In this document: positions 9,619 through 20,559 of the stretch, piece by piece
Position numbering within the stretch: the first letter of the stretch is position 1
Layout of the letters: each line of letters begins with the position of its first letter
From: Allolobophora icterica
Taxonomy: Eukaryota; Annelida; Clitellata; Crassiclitellata; Lumbricidae
DNA: 64,000 nt
Assembly (NCBI GenBank): GCA_963556255.1
Contig: OY744613.1
Coordinates: forward strand, 49,310,746-49,374,745
Direction of reading: 5' to 3'
The notes under the pieces: model-generated
Seen by the model: only the letters and a program-made list of their open reading frames with translations
What the model was told of the DNA's origin: nothing
Database searches by the model: none
Program-made: the position numbers and the translations under genes

Positions 9619-9955
9619 CAGTGCCGGCCTTAGGGGCGTGCGAACCGTGCAGTCGCACGGGGCCCGCAACTTAGGGAGGGCCCGAAAATGTCACAGAAAA
9701 TTAACACGAACAAGACACCGTAATAATAATATTATGGTTTCGATTAATTTTTTTTTAATGAAATAATAAGTCGACTTCATCCTATACATGTATATCCCAG
9801 AATTCTGGTGTATAGTTAAATTTGACTCGTATTTTTTTTAACAATCTACTAAAATAAAATGATCATCAATGAAAAACTATTTGATTTGTGTCATGGGATT
9901 GGGGCCCGTACAGTATGCTCTGCACGGAGCCCGAAATCTCCTAAGGCCGGCACTG
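9619..9955. mobile_element. hAT-type MITE, 337 bp
   Basis: Perfect 16-bp terminal inverted repeats begin CAGTGCCGGCCTTAGG, and the termini remain partly similar further inward. They are flanked by the direct repeat GTGTCTC (9612-9618 and 9956-9962). There is no coding capacity, so it would be mobilised in trans. Confidence 0.8.
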
Positions 9956-9962
9956 GTGTCTC

Positions 9963-10900
9963 CATTGCCACAAATCAGAAAAACTATCCCCGCTTGTTTT
10001 GTTCAGAAACAATTAATCATTCCGTACAACCGTCTGACAATTTTGAGGTTTGTATGAAATATGAAAAGAAGTCTGGCTATCGGACGAAGAGAAGATAACT
10101 TGTTGTCAGAAAGCTATATCGATGAATTTCTAATATTAATGATTATTAATAATAATAATATGATAATAATAATAATTTCTAATAGACTTCGCAAAAGAAA
10201 TCTGGAAGGCCAACTTCTTCATAATCATAGAGCTATTAAACTTCAGAAATGTTAAATCATTATTAATTAATTAATATTAATATTAATTTTATTAATATTA
10301 AAAATTCTAATATCCTGGAAACATAATTTTTTGTCAATACTATCAATGATTTCTTAACCTGCTTAGTTTTCCGATTCTTTATCCGATAAACCCTGCGAAT
10401 ATTTGTATGTTACACAAGCATAAATAAATTTAGAAACAAATTTCTTGATGCTTAGAGGCTGGATATATTAGAAAGTTTACAACATGCAAACTAACTATAA
10501 AGAAAATAAATTACTATGTTTGTTAATGGTATCCATTTCAAACGTAATATGGTAAAACAGAGAATAGTGAAAGCACAGAAGTGTGAAATATGTTGCAAGG
10601 CTTCTGCACAAAGCAGTTCATGAGAATACATTGAAAAAGAAACGAAAAATAAAAGTGAATTAATATGCTAGAATGTAATCTTTCTAAGCTTGTCAGTACA
10701 ACGCTTATGTGGATGGTTGTATGTAGCAAACTCGATTTGAATCGAACGTGAGGTTTAAATTTCCTCTTTCTGGTCAAAATTGTGAAACTCGCATGAAAAC
10801 AACATTCTCAGCACTAGCTATGTTTCCACGTGCCTTCGCTTTCCATCCTAAGCGAAGCCCACAGCTTAATGCATGATTATTCAAGTGACAGCCATGTGGT
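9963..10900. other. AT-rich non-coding region
   Basis: Contains (AAT)- and (TTAAT)-rich patches near 10140-10310. No gene or element border recognised. Confidence 0.5.
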
Positions 10901-10924
10901 TACTGCAATTGCAATTACTTCAAT

Positions 10925-11055
10925 GAGTAATAGTCCAGTGATCGACCAGGAGGCAACAACCACAGTTGTAATCTGATTGTTAAAACAACAGCTATGCAGC
11001 AAGCAGGAGTATACACGTACACAGACACTTTACCTGGGCCGTCTGCAATACTTAC
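10925..11055 (+). pseudogene. Decayed V-type Ig exon (receptor copy A)
   Basis: The last ~120 bases match the exon at 23170-23493 closely, in frame (DRPGGNNHSCNLIVKTTAMQ onward), and end at the same ATTG|GT donor. Upstream the match is lost and the frame meets TAA and TAG. The F-strand cysteine of the Ig fold is replaced (YTY instead of YSC). This is a dead paralogue of the copy B exon. Confidence 0.75.
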
Positions 11056-11799
11056 AGTAATTGGTAACTTTGGTAAGTTTCAGAATGTTGCTTTATTTTA
11101 ATAAATTGGATGTTCCAGAACAAGAGGTTGGACTGCAAACTTTCAATGTAACACAATACGATGCTGTGGCTTTCTGTGTTTGAGTTCATAGACAAGAATA
11201 ATGCAGACAAAATGACCAAACTTCATTTTGTGGCTTAATTCAGTATGACCTGCAGAAATAGTGTATTTGATCTAAATTACACATTATCTTAATATGCAGG
11301 TAGGCCAATATGGTGATGTTTAAGAATTTATATGTTTTCAGAATATATTTATAATGCCGAAAAAGTAAAATAAAGTGAGTTTTTAAAAAGTTCCTATTCT
11401 GCATATTGAGAATAGCTCCAGATACTTTAGTGAAGTTTATTTTAGTAAAACGAGCCAATCCTAGAGAAGACGCGATGTGTTGAATTCAATGTGAACTTCA
11501 ATGTCGGATCAATTGTTCCATATAATTATGATGAAGAGAAATACATGAGAGTCGACATAGTTGGTTCGATACAAAATGCATTGTAAATCTTCGAATCCGT
11601 AAAGATTGAACGAGGACGAGATTGCGTTTGCAACCAATTATACACTTTCTGTGCATCAGATATATTGCCGTTATCAGTGGGCTGTAATATCGTGATGGAG
11701 GGTAATATTTGCGAAACACAACTGCAAGTTTGTTTTTGCTAAAAGAAGCACTTCATCTGCAGCAGTACATGTAGAAACGTTTGATTGTTTTTTCTTCAG

Positions 11800-12159
11800 A
11801 TAGAGATGCGTCAATCAAAGTGAGCAGCCAACCGGAAACAGCTGAAGGAGATACTGTTACAATGTCCTACACAGTCAGATACAACACTTCAACTGCATCG
11901 TCTAAAACTCCGACCATTCAACCTGTTCTCAACTGGACAGATTCAGATGGAAATATTGTAACAAGTTCCCCTTCATCAACAACCAACTCAGTTACTTCTA
12001 GTATATCAGTTACAGCTGGACGACAAGACATACGACCTTATACATGTCGTATATCCTTCGAGGTTAAATGGGCTTCGCCATCATCTGGACTCCAAATCGC
12101 AAGCAACACTCCTAACAGTTTGTCTAACCCACCAACTACTTCAACTCTCAACGTTTTGT
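11800..12159 (+). CDS. Ig-domain exon (receptor copy A)
   Basis: A 120-codon exon between a TTTCTTCAG acceptor and a TTGT|GTAAG donor, phase 1 at both ends, without stops. It encodes one Ig-like domain: a VTMSYTVRY B strand, a VLNWTDSDG C strand with the core Trp, and an IRPYTCRISFE F strand with the core Cys. The usual B-strand cysteine is Tyr. It is nearly identical to the exon at 28225-28572, including intron sequence on both sides, so it arose by recent duplication. No signal or transmembrane exon of copy A is visible nearby, so whether it is still expressed is unclear. Confidence 0.75.
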
Positions 12160-12285
12160 GTAAGTATTCTTGCAATTATTATTCTAAAGTATAGAGTACG
12201 ACGCGTTCCTAATATCGTGGAGTGCTCTTCCTATTTTTCCCAAAGTCGGATTTTTTTATAATTTACAGGAGAATTAAAATTCTGG

Positions 12286-12286
12286 C

Positions 12287-12322
<36 letters not shown>
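12286..12322. repeat. (AAT)n microsatellite
   Basis: About twelve units. It sits at the same intron position as the much longer (AAT)n at 28699-28831 in copy B. Confidence 0.9.
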
Positions 12323-13290
12323 TTCAGAAAATGTGTTTCGCATTTGCACTGGCTTACATGATTATTGGAATTGTGTTATTTGTCATAGGGTGTGATTTAT
12401 TATGAGTGTAACAGACAATGCAACATGAGATGACCACAAGGTAAGAACACTGTGTTACGTTTATATTATTTTATTCACAATTCCCATAGTTAACTAAGGC
12501 AGATAACTTTGCCCAAAGATTGCAACAGTACCCACTATAATGTCTAGATGTACGAATGATTAAAATAACCAATGAATTATATGCGAATTTCATTAATTTG
12601 ACTTGTTAATTTAGGCTAAGCACAGCTAATAAAATTATTTGAGATAGAAAACATTTTCAAATGATGCAAAATCAGATTTCTTAATGGAATGGTTTACAAT
12701 GTCTCCTTGAATTATTATGAAATGAAGCTAATCTATAAAATCTTACTGTTAAGTATTGTTTACATCAGTGAGTGCACCATAGAGTAAAGAGAGCAGACAT
12801 TTGTTTTATGAAAAATATACAGCTTGTATCAAGTCAGTTAAACCTCAAGAAAAGATGCTCACTTGCGAACTTGATATTGTTTTTGCGCTCCATCCGGAAT
12901 TGCTTTGAATGGCATTTCTAATGGTTTGGGATGCAAGAACGGATAAATAAAGTAACCTGTTTTTCCATAATGATATGCTGCGACGTTAACAACAGTCGCA
13001 TTTTCTCTGAAAAGTTCTCATAAAACAGACAATTGTGTCAACTTGATGCACCTCGCAGTTGTGGCTACATTCCGATTGTCAGGATAAGTCACCAACGGAG
13101 TGCGAGTAGGCCTAATTAGCAGGAAATTATGGAGCTCAATTTTAGAATTGGATTGAAATGTGTTACTTTAAGATTAACATAACAGCTACTTATGTTCTGT
13201 AAATTGCTAGCATCCAATATTGCAGTTCACTAATACAGTTTGGAGTTAGGAATGAGATTTTGAAAGGATTAAGCAAACCATTACTATCTT
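12323..13290. other. Intron or intergenic remnant of copy A
   Basis: No exon resembling the third Ig, stalk or transmembrane exons of copy B was found here, so those exons appear deleted from copy A. Confidence 0.45.
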
Positions 13291-13545
13291 TATGCTCCGA
13301 ATGGATGATTGAATGAATGATTGAATTGGTGGTTGGATGAATGAATGGATGATTTAACGAAAGAAGCAGACGAATGAGTCAATGAGTAGAGGAGTGAACG
13401 GATGAATGGTTTGATTAACGAATGAATGAGTGGATGGATGAATGGATGATTTAATGAATGAATTAACTGATGAATGAACGTATGAATGATCAAATTATTG
13501 GTTGAATATTAGAATATGGATGAACGACTGAGTGAATGAATGAAG
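13290..13545. repeat. Degenerate (GAATGAAT/GGATGAAT)n repeat
   Basis: Tetranucleotide-based, interrupted repeat. Its right part, ending GAATATGGATGAACGACTGA, recurs almost identically at about 15350-15395. Confidence 0.8.
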
Positions 13546-13574
13546 GAATTATTTGACTCTAATAATATTTTCAG

Positions 13575-13790
13575 AATCATTCTCTTTGCAATTCGATGTT
13601 TGCCGCTCCATCTTCATCGCCACCAAACCATCACAGTCAAACTCCACAGCATCAGCAACCAACCAACGTACATGGACCAGTCTACAGTGAACTGCCCGTC
13701 AACGACCGCAATGTTCAATCTGAGCAATGCATCGCAGACAGTACAGAAAACGCCAACTACAGCTTGGTGGCTTTATGTACAATATGTTAA
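13575..13790 (+). CDS. Cytoplasmic-tail terminal exon with YxxL/V motifs (copy A)
   Basis: After a pyrimidine/AT tract and a TTTTCAG acceptor, the frame is open for 71 codons to TAA 13788-13790. The product is polar, Pro/Gln/His-rich at first, then has GPVYSELPV and NANYSLVAL. These are two Tyr-x-x-Leu/Val motifs about 25 residues apart, of the type phosphorylated in immune receptor tails. They are not strict ITIMs, because residue -2 is Pro or Ala. A damaged copy at 16690-16880 keeps the same frame around GPVYSKLPV, which supports this reading frame over the overlapping ones. The upstream partner exon is unknown; the exon is in phase 0. Confidence 0.55.
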   Translation, partial: NHSLCNSMFAAPSSSPPNHHSQTPQHQQPTNVHGPVYSELPVNDRNVQSEQCIADSTENANYSLVALCTIC

Positions 13791-13859
13791 TGTCCATTTA
13801 GATCTGCAATTAACTAGGCTGACTGTATTTTCGTTACCAAGTGGAGCAGAACAGCTAGT

Positions 13860-14045
13860 ATGCTCATAAAATCAATGTTATTCTAAGGAGTCCAGATGCG
13901 TGTTAGGTCTCTGGTCCTGAACAAACAACCTACACCATTATTGGTCTATGTTTGCTTAAGCGTGGGACAGTAGCAGCCAACTGAGTCACCTTCGCTAATC
14001 ATTTGCAGAAGTGAGAATGTCCTAAAATGTGTAACCTTAAAAATG
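13860..14045. repeat. Low-copy duplicated segment of the receptor cluster
   Basis: The words TTATTCTAAGGAGTCCAG and GCGTGTTAGGTCT, and the following 130 bases, recur at 14870-15050 and 16970-17110. A part recurs at 35125-35345. This marks serial duplications at the locus. Confidence 0.7.
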
Positions 14046-14220
14046 TCTGCCATTGATATAATAGAAGACCTTTCTGTCTATCTGTCTTTCTGTCTGTTTC
14101 TGTCTGTTGTTCATCGTTTAAAGCCTTTTCTGTTTCCATGGGGCTCACACGCTGAGAGCGCATCAGAATAGTTCGCACGGTGATAGGCGCTTTATAAATT
14201 CCCAGATACCATACCATACA
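14046..14220 (+). repeat. LINE 3' end (L2/CR1-like), duplicated copy 1
   Basis: CT-rich stretch, then a tail ending GGCGCTTTATAAATTCCCAG. The same order occurs at 34600-34745 after recognisable LINE coding sequence. Together with the SINE that follows, it forms part of a duplicated block. Confidence 0.6.
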
Positions 14221-14228
14221 ATGAGTTC

Positions 14229-14412
14229 AGGTGGCCGTCTCATTTTCCCACCGAGAGTGCACGGTCAGTGTACTCATTTTGCCTCAGTTTGACAGGCGTC
14301 GCATGCGGAGTAAAAATATCGAACCAAATTTCTGCTCTGGCGGAGATTTGAACCCCCAACCTATCGAATGACAGTCCATAACTCTGTCCGCTACAGCATC
14401 GAGCACCCCCAC
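14229..14412 (-). repeat. tRNA-derived SINE (family member 2)
   Basis: Same core and B box (minus-strand GGTTCAAATC) as at 9218-9408. It lies in a block duplicated at 34600-35110, so this copy and the one at 34753 descend from one insertion. Confidence 0.65.
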
Positions 14413-15049
14413 CTATAAGCTCGTTCTTAATTCGAGATTATTTAGGCCATCGATTATCGCATTCAGGACGTAAATAGAAAACTCCAAATAAAACTAACGA
14501 ACAAAACAACCACAAAATAACCACAAAACAACCACAGGTCCACATTTCATCACGTCAACAACTTGATCTGGAAAACCGGAAATGAGGTCATCTGTCAAAT
14601 CTGGACCGCTAGCCGTTGGTTTGGCTACGAGTGTGTACGTGAACCTGGAACTGATGAATCTGCTAGCTTTCTACGCGTTGCTTTCCCTTGAAACTTATGT
14701 GACTTATGTTCGATATTACCTTAATTGGGGATAACATAGATAACAGCACTAGCTTTTTCTTGAAGCAGCGCTATACAAATATTCAATTTCCATTCGGAAT
14801 TGCGCGTTAAACTAGGCTGACTGTACTTTAGTTACCAAGTGTAACAGAACAGATAGAATGCTATTAAAATCAACATTATCCTAAGGAGTCCAGGTGGAAC
14901 AGAACAGCTTGCTTATAAAATCAATATTATTCTAAGGAGTTTAGATGCGTCTTAGGTCTCTGGTCAAGAACAAATAACCGTCTGAGCATTCTTGGTGCAT
15001 GTTTGCGTAGAACTATTGCGGCCAATTGAGCCACGTTTGATTTGCTGAT

Positions 15050-15260
15050 CGACCTATGGTACACACAAATAAGCGCATAGTAGGCCTCTATGCTGTACTT
15101 AGTCTGTGGTTATATTATCTCCGGAAATCCAAATTCGCAATGAAAACTGCTGCGATTTCCCTCCTTGACAGAAATGCAAATGCAACAGTTTGGCTAAAAC
15201 AAATACTTAAATACTTCCTGAGAAGTGTTTTCCAGCGTAAGTCTGTCTTTCTCAATAACT
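15050..15260. repeat. Duplicated non-coding block
   Basis: Sequence from ACACAAATAAGCGCATAGTA to about TGAGAAGTGTTTTCC matches 35385-35565 with few differences. No coding function seen. Confidence 0.65.
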
Positions 15261-15416
15261 CTATCTCTGGGGGAATGAATGAATGAATTAATTAATTTAT
15301 GAATTACTTGACGAATTAACTGGTGAATGAACGAATGAATGATCAGATTAATGGTTGAATATTAGAATATGGATGAACGACTGAGTGAATGAATGAAGGA
15401 AATATTTCGTTCTCCT

Positions 15417-16637
15417 CAAGGGGCGACCGTACGTACGGTACGTACGTTATTTTTTCCTATAACGTACGGACGGTACGCGTACGTTATTTTATGTCGTACG
15501 TTATCGTGCGTTCACATCAGTTCATGACGCAAATAAAATACATAACATTTTGCACAAGGAAAGTCAAGAATAGTTGGTGATTGACGGTCGTAAACAATTT
15601 TAACCATTACATCAGCTGTTCAATTATCTCTACTTTTAAACTTTTCAATTCCAGATTCCTAATATTCTTTCTAATGTATAATGTAAAGATAATTAAGATT
15701 TTACGGTACACTTTGTAGTATAGTCAGTGCCAGTGGTCATTTTATGGTAATACTAAATTTCGATTCCGTTCGTAATTAACTAAGCCTGCGTGCGGGTAGA
15801 TTAATACTGTAGAGCTAAACTGATCATTTTTGACGTATGCGTCCGTTATAAGACTATAGTTATATTGAGGTTCTTTGTGAATGATGAAATAAACTTGTGG
15901 CAGTTTTAATCCTATGACGCACACCTTCGGAGCCAACACATTTAACACACCTGGGGTCTAATGGACCCCATCGATAACACGGAGTGCAGTTCTACAATTT
16001 TAATAGAACATGGAAATGAATGATCCAAGTGTAGGTGGGAGAGAGTGCATGCAGTTATGCAACTTGTTTGGATTATGATATAATGTTATATTCACTGTAC
16101 GAAAAATTATTTTTATTGTGATGAACAATAATTATAATCAGTTATTCAAACGTACGCAGACAGATTACACAGCGCTTCTACCGGGCTTGTGCTGCTGCCT
16201 GAAATTTTGATTTCTATCGTTATGTTTCATCGAGTTTTGTACCATGGAAGTACAAGTCTTTCCATTAATGACGTAGCCTGGATTATGCAATAGTCAATGC
16301 GTCATGAGACTATCAATGTTAGAGCCTGGGGTCTGTTGGACCCCAGGTATGCTAAATATGCCCGAGGTGTCTATCTTTTTTTACTCTTTAACCAAAAACA
16401 TTAATCTCTTCCAAGTTATCCACAAATGTAGTGGGGCAAATAGCTGAGGAATTGGAAATATATCAGATTTTTACTGTTTGTATCGACGTAGTTATCAAGG
16501 AACTGTCATCGCTGGGGTCCAGTAGACCCGAGGTGTGCATCATAGGGAGTTTTAACGTACGCGTACGTTATTTTTTTCGATAACGTACGTACTGTACGCG
16601 TACGTTATTCCGGTAAGTAACGTACGGTCGCACTATG
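15417..16637. mobile_element. hAT-type element copy 1 (CAAGG-GCGACCGTACG TIRs)
   Basis: Termini CAAGGGGCGACCGTACG and, inverted, CATAGTGCGACCGTACG, each followed by CGTACG-rich subterminal palindromes. Flanked by a perfect 8-bp duplication GTTCTCCT (15409-15416, 16638-16645). It has no transposase. It interrupts the duplicate of the tail-exon block. A 638-bp element is inserted in it. Confidence 0.85.
15910..16547. mobile_element. Nested 638-bp TIR element inside hAT copy 1
   Basis: Termini TCCTATGACGCACACC and, inverted, CCCTATGATGCACACC, flanked by the direct repeat AGTTTTAA (15902-15909, 16548-16555). Three internal palindromic words of the form GGGGTCTA..GGACCCC occur near both ends and in the middle. 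The related hAT element at 24192 lacks it, giving an empty-site comparison. Superfamily undetermined (8-bp duplication). Confidence 0.75.
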
Positions 16638-16689
16638 GTTCTCCTCCCTTGGATCGAGACGGAACCCCTAGAAGAAATATTTCGAATCC

Positions 16690-16880
16690 GAAGTTTGCCG
16701 CTCCATCTTCACCAATTACACACAATAACACTCCACAGCATCAGAAATAAATCGCCGTACAGGGACCAGTCTACAGTAAACTTCCCGTCGCCGAACGCAA
16801 TATTCAACCTCTGACCTGAGCAGTGGTCTACATTGCAGGCAGTAGGGAAATGCCAACTACAGCGGGGTGGTTTTATGTAC
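16690..16880 (+). pseudogene. Dead duplicate of the cytoplasmic-tail exon
   Basis: Aligns with 13590-13790 in the same frame (KFAAPSSP, then GPVYSKLPVAERN) but has TAA and TGA stops and lost codons. It is separated from its duplicated upstream repeat by the hAT element. Confidence 0.7.
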
Positions 16881-17448
16881 AATTTCTTCAATATCTTATT
16901 ATAATTGCAATAAACTGGACTGACTGCACTTTTGTTACCAAGTAGAACAGAACAGGTAGTGTGCTCATAAAATTAATATTATCATAATTAAGTAGTCCAG
17001 GTGCGTGTTAGGTCTAATGGTCCTGAAGAAACAACCCAGAGCCTTCCTGGTGCATGTTTGCCTAAGCGTGGGACAGTAGGAGCCAACTGAGTCACGCTTG
17101 CTAATGAAGTGTAGTTATTAAATATAGGATTAATCAGACCACAGTGTTGTCAATTGGACAGTGGTCCAATTTAGGCCAATATTTTAACTAAAGTGACGTC
17201 AATAGCGGATTAATAACACGGACAATTTCAAGAGCGCCGTAACGCGACCATGCCGCTACAAGGGCGCTGGCAATAAACTTAAGCGTGTATAATCAGTTAC
17301 ACATTGCAAACAATTCGAAATATTAGCCCCACTTAAATTTATTATGTGAATTCCCCTCAAAATTGAACTTAGTCCATCTCAAACAAATGTTCTATATTAA
17401 ACTGCGTGTTATTAAAATCTTCACTTGCATTGCAGTTGTACCACAGCA

Positions 17449-17506
17449 ATGCCACCATCAGTTGAAATGCTCCTTGTTGCGTGTATGTTGCTCGCGATTT
17501 CAACAG
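17449..17506 (+). CDS. Signal-peptide exon of Ig receptor (copy B, first coding exon)
   Basis: The ATG opens 19 codons plus one base and ends at CAACAG|GTTAGT, phase 1. The peptide MPPSVEMLLVACMLLAIST has a short polar start and a hydrophobic core, as in a secretory signal. The phase fits the next Ig exon at 23170. A short exon with a signal peptide ending in phase 1 is the usual first exon of Ig-superfamily genes. No TATA box or transcription start was identified. Confidence 0.6.
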
Positions 17507-17666
17507 GTTAGTCGTGCACGATTTCAAAACTCTTTAACACATTAGTTTTAATTTAAACTTATATAGACAAAATATCTATAGGTTTGAAATAGTTGCACTA
17601 TCATCAACGTAGTTTTATTTCCTCAAGACCTGTAAATGATACAGGACACGTCTTTAAAGTAGAAAA

Positions 17667-18592
17667 AGTCTTGTTGTCCTCGAGACCAAGGTCTTGGTCT
17701 CGAGTGCACTCGAGTTCGTTTTTAAAAGTCTTGGTCTTGGTCTTGGTCTTGAGGTTCAAGGTCTTGGTCTTGAGGTTCAAGGTCTTGGACTTGGTCTTGG
17801 TCTTGGGGTTCAAAGTCTTGGTCCTGGTTTTGCAAGACCAAGACCAAGACTTTTGTCAATATGAACAGTCATTAATAATTTTAACAAACGGCAAGAATTT
17901 AAAAAATGTATCCAATAATTACTCATGCAGTTATTGCTTTAGTATTTACACGGTGTGAATTAGTCTTCACTGTTGTTTTGGCCAATTATTTTAACTTCCG
18001 TTTATTTGCCATGGAATGATTTCAAAACAGACTCACAATTTGTACATTTACATCCGGTTCTTGCTTTGTGTGCTAGCGATTTCAGCACTTGTAGACCGTA
18101 TTTTTTCACGTGGCAGAATTTTCATGAGGCCCCACAAGTCACGTCTTGGTCAGACAATTCTGAGCAAATTGTTTTTATAAAATTCAACAGGCATTTGGAA
18201 TAACATTTCGCATGAAGGACTTTTGTAAATACGAATTCGGAATTCTTTGCAGTCTGCAATTGAAGTTGTTTTGCTTCAATAAAATAAAAGACTCACGTTT
18301 TAATTAAAATAACGAGTAGTCCGACTGCACAATTTTTAGTAAGGAATAGAAGTCTGGACATGACTGTGATTTTTTTGGTCTTGGTCTCGGTCTTGGTCTG
18401 GAGGTTCAAGGTCTTGGTCTTGGTCTTGGTCTTGAGGTTCAAGGTTTTGGTCTTGGTCTTGAGGTTCAAGGTCTTGGTCTTGGTCTTGGTCTTGAGGTTC
18501 AAGGTCTTGGTCTTGGTCTTGGTCTTGGTCTTGAGGTTCAAGGTCTTGGTCTTGTTCTTGGTCTTGAGGTCTAAGGTCTTGACAACAAGACT
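17667..18592. mobile_element. TIR element with GGTCTT-minisatellite arms
   Basis: Perfect 12-bp inverted ends AGTCTTGTTGTC. Just inside each end is an array of GGTCTTGGTCTTGAGGTTCA-type units (17690-17850 and 18375-18580), both in the same orientation. The ~500-bp centre is non-repetitive. A target duplication is not clear. Confidence 0.5.
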
Positions 18593-20550
18593 GGAAACAG
18601 GCAGAGTAGCAGTGAGAATTCTACATGAATACTAAGTACATACTTGGTAATTTAAAAATTAAGTAAAACTTAACCTACATAATCGGTGAAGTCCACTGGA
18701 CAAGGCTACAATCAACAGAATGCTAGACTTCATCGGCATAATCGGAAGACTGAGAACACTTTTAAATAAGGAAATAATGTTTAAAATCAGTTATTGGTAA
18801 AAGCGCATAGGTCAACACGGGATGTTATAAACGGGATGTTATAAACGCTGTAGGCCTACATAGAACGCAGCTGAACGATGTTATTTGGAAACCCGCTGGT
18901 GGAAAAAATACTCTTACCAATTATAATATAATCCCACTCTGTCGAAAACAGGTGCACATAGCATTATATTTTTCAATGTGCAGGTACTTGCCTAATTATA
19001 GGACTACATTATGTTATTTTAAGAGAACACTGTGCGCACAGGATATCTTGTTCTATGCAAGCTTCACACGTATGATATTTTATAAATCACAATAATTGTT
19101 TGAGTCATCTTTAGTCCGAAATATCTATAGGTGTATCTATCACGCGGCAGTTCACTCGGTCAATACGTTTCCTTTTGATTTCGTTTAGGAATAATTCTGG
19201 ATTTTTTTTAATCAAGGGCAGATGGGTTCATTAAATTAATATAAAGTCTAACCATTCCTAATAATTCTGCTAAAATGCTCTGGAATTTCAGCTATCAAAA
19301 GAACCTTCAGACGATGATTTATAAACTTAAAAATAATTTATTTTGATATTTACATATTTGAAGAATTCTAATAGCGATGCAGAACACCATGACATTGTAA
19401 ATTCGATCTAAATGTTTGGATGCAGCGAATCCGATTAATTATAGGCCTATTATCTGTGGGGCGTGGTTGGAGCCCTGCGCCGCCGCCGCCGACATTTCGT
19501 GGGCGCCGCCGCCGCTGATTTTGTTTGTCGGCGCGCCGCCGATCCAGTTTAATATGCTTAATTGTTATTGTTGCATTTTTCATGTTTTGCATGATATTGC
19601 AAAGATAAGCAAACTATTCTCAGAAATGGCACTTTGATTGGTAGGAGCTCGTGTGTTAATGAAGAAGATAAAGAGTGAACATAGCTGATTACAGTGTTTG
19701 TGGTCTTTATCTTGATACCAAGAATGCATTGTCTTCCTGACTGAATTCGTTTGCCTCATAATTTGATGATCTTGTCTTTGTGCCATGATACACACATTCA
19801 TTTAAAACGATATCTTGTTACAAGTAACCATTGTTTTGGTACACCTGTTCCTGTTGCCATTTCCTTAATACCTTAACAACAAAAGCAATATGCAATGCAT
19901 GTCTCTGTATGTGTACTACAATACTACAATATTCCCTCATTCGTTACCTTCATGTTGAATAGCTCCTATAACTCATTGATTGTTGTTTTTGATATCTGTG
20001 GTCTTATTACAATGGTGTAAATTTTTGGCTTAACGTTGTAAGATTAGATGAGTTTATGAGTTCTATTAATATCAAGATATGCCATTTAAGTAATAATCCT
20101 GCAGAAGGGAAGGTACAATTGATTAATACTTTTGGCTGGAATCTATTCAGGTAAACAGTATCAGTTGACACGGGTTTTGACTTAGTATATATAGTATCAA
20201 AAATGGTTTTTTCAGTTTTGTCTGAAACAAACAATGTGGAAACCTTAAATGGCGTGGCACCAATTCAAACAGGCAGCAGACCACCTATTAAATTCATTGA
20301 AAAATTAACAGGAGTGAGGCCACTCAGCCAGTATATTACCAAACGAAAACGTATATATCAACGTTTCACTTCATGGCTTCAGCAGCCTCTCTTACTGGGA
20401 GGATGCTGTTATCCAGCATCTGCCATGTGACTTGGTGTCTAGGCCCACACTGTATCAGTGCATATGCAAGTGTATTCATGCAATATGGAAATGCATGTTG
20501 CTTCATCTGATTACAATTTGCCAATACCTATACAGATGTGCAGTGTAATT
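18593..20550. other. Intron sequence, no exon seen
   Basis: Contains a strikingly GC-rich patch of CCGCCG and CGCCGCC words at 19455-19545, with GGCGCGCCGCC, in otherwise AT-rich DNA. Possibly a transposon end. Nothing else recognised. Confidence 0.4.
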
Positions 20551-20559
20551 AAGGATGTT

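Noticed and set aside
13540..13869. Alternative 109-codon frame over the tail exon
   Set aside because: It starts inside the repeat upstream of the acceptor and is not the frame conserved in the duplicate at 16690-16880.
18360..18590. Coding frame with Leu-Val-Leu-Val-type or Lys-Thr-Lys-Thr repeats
   Set aside because: All frames are open because of the GGTCTT minisatellite; no codon bias or splice context.
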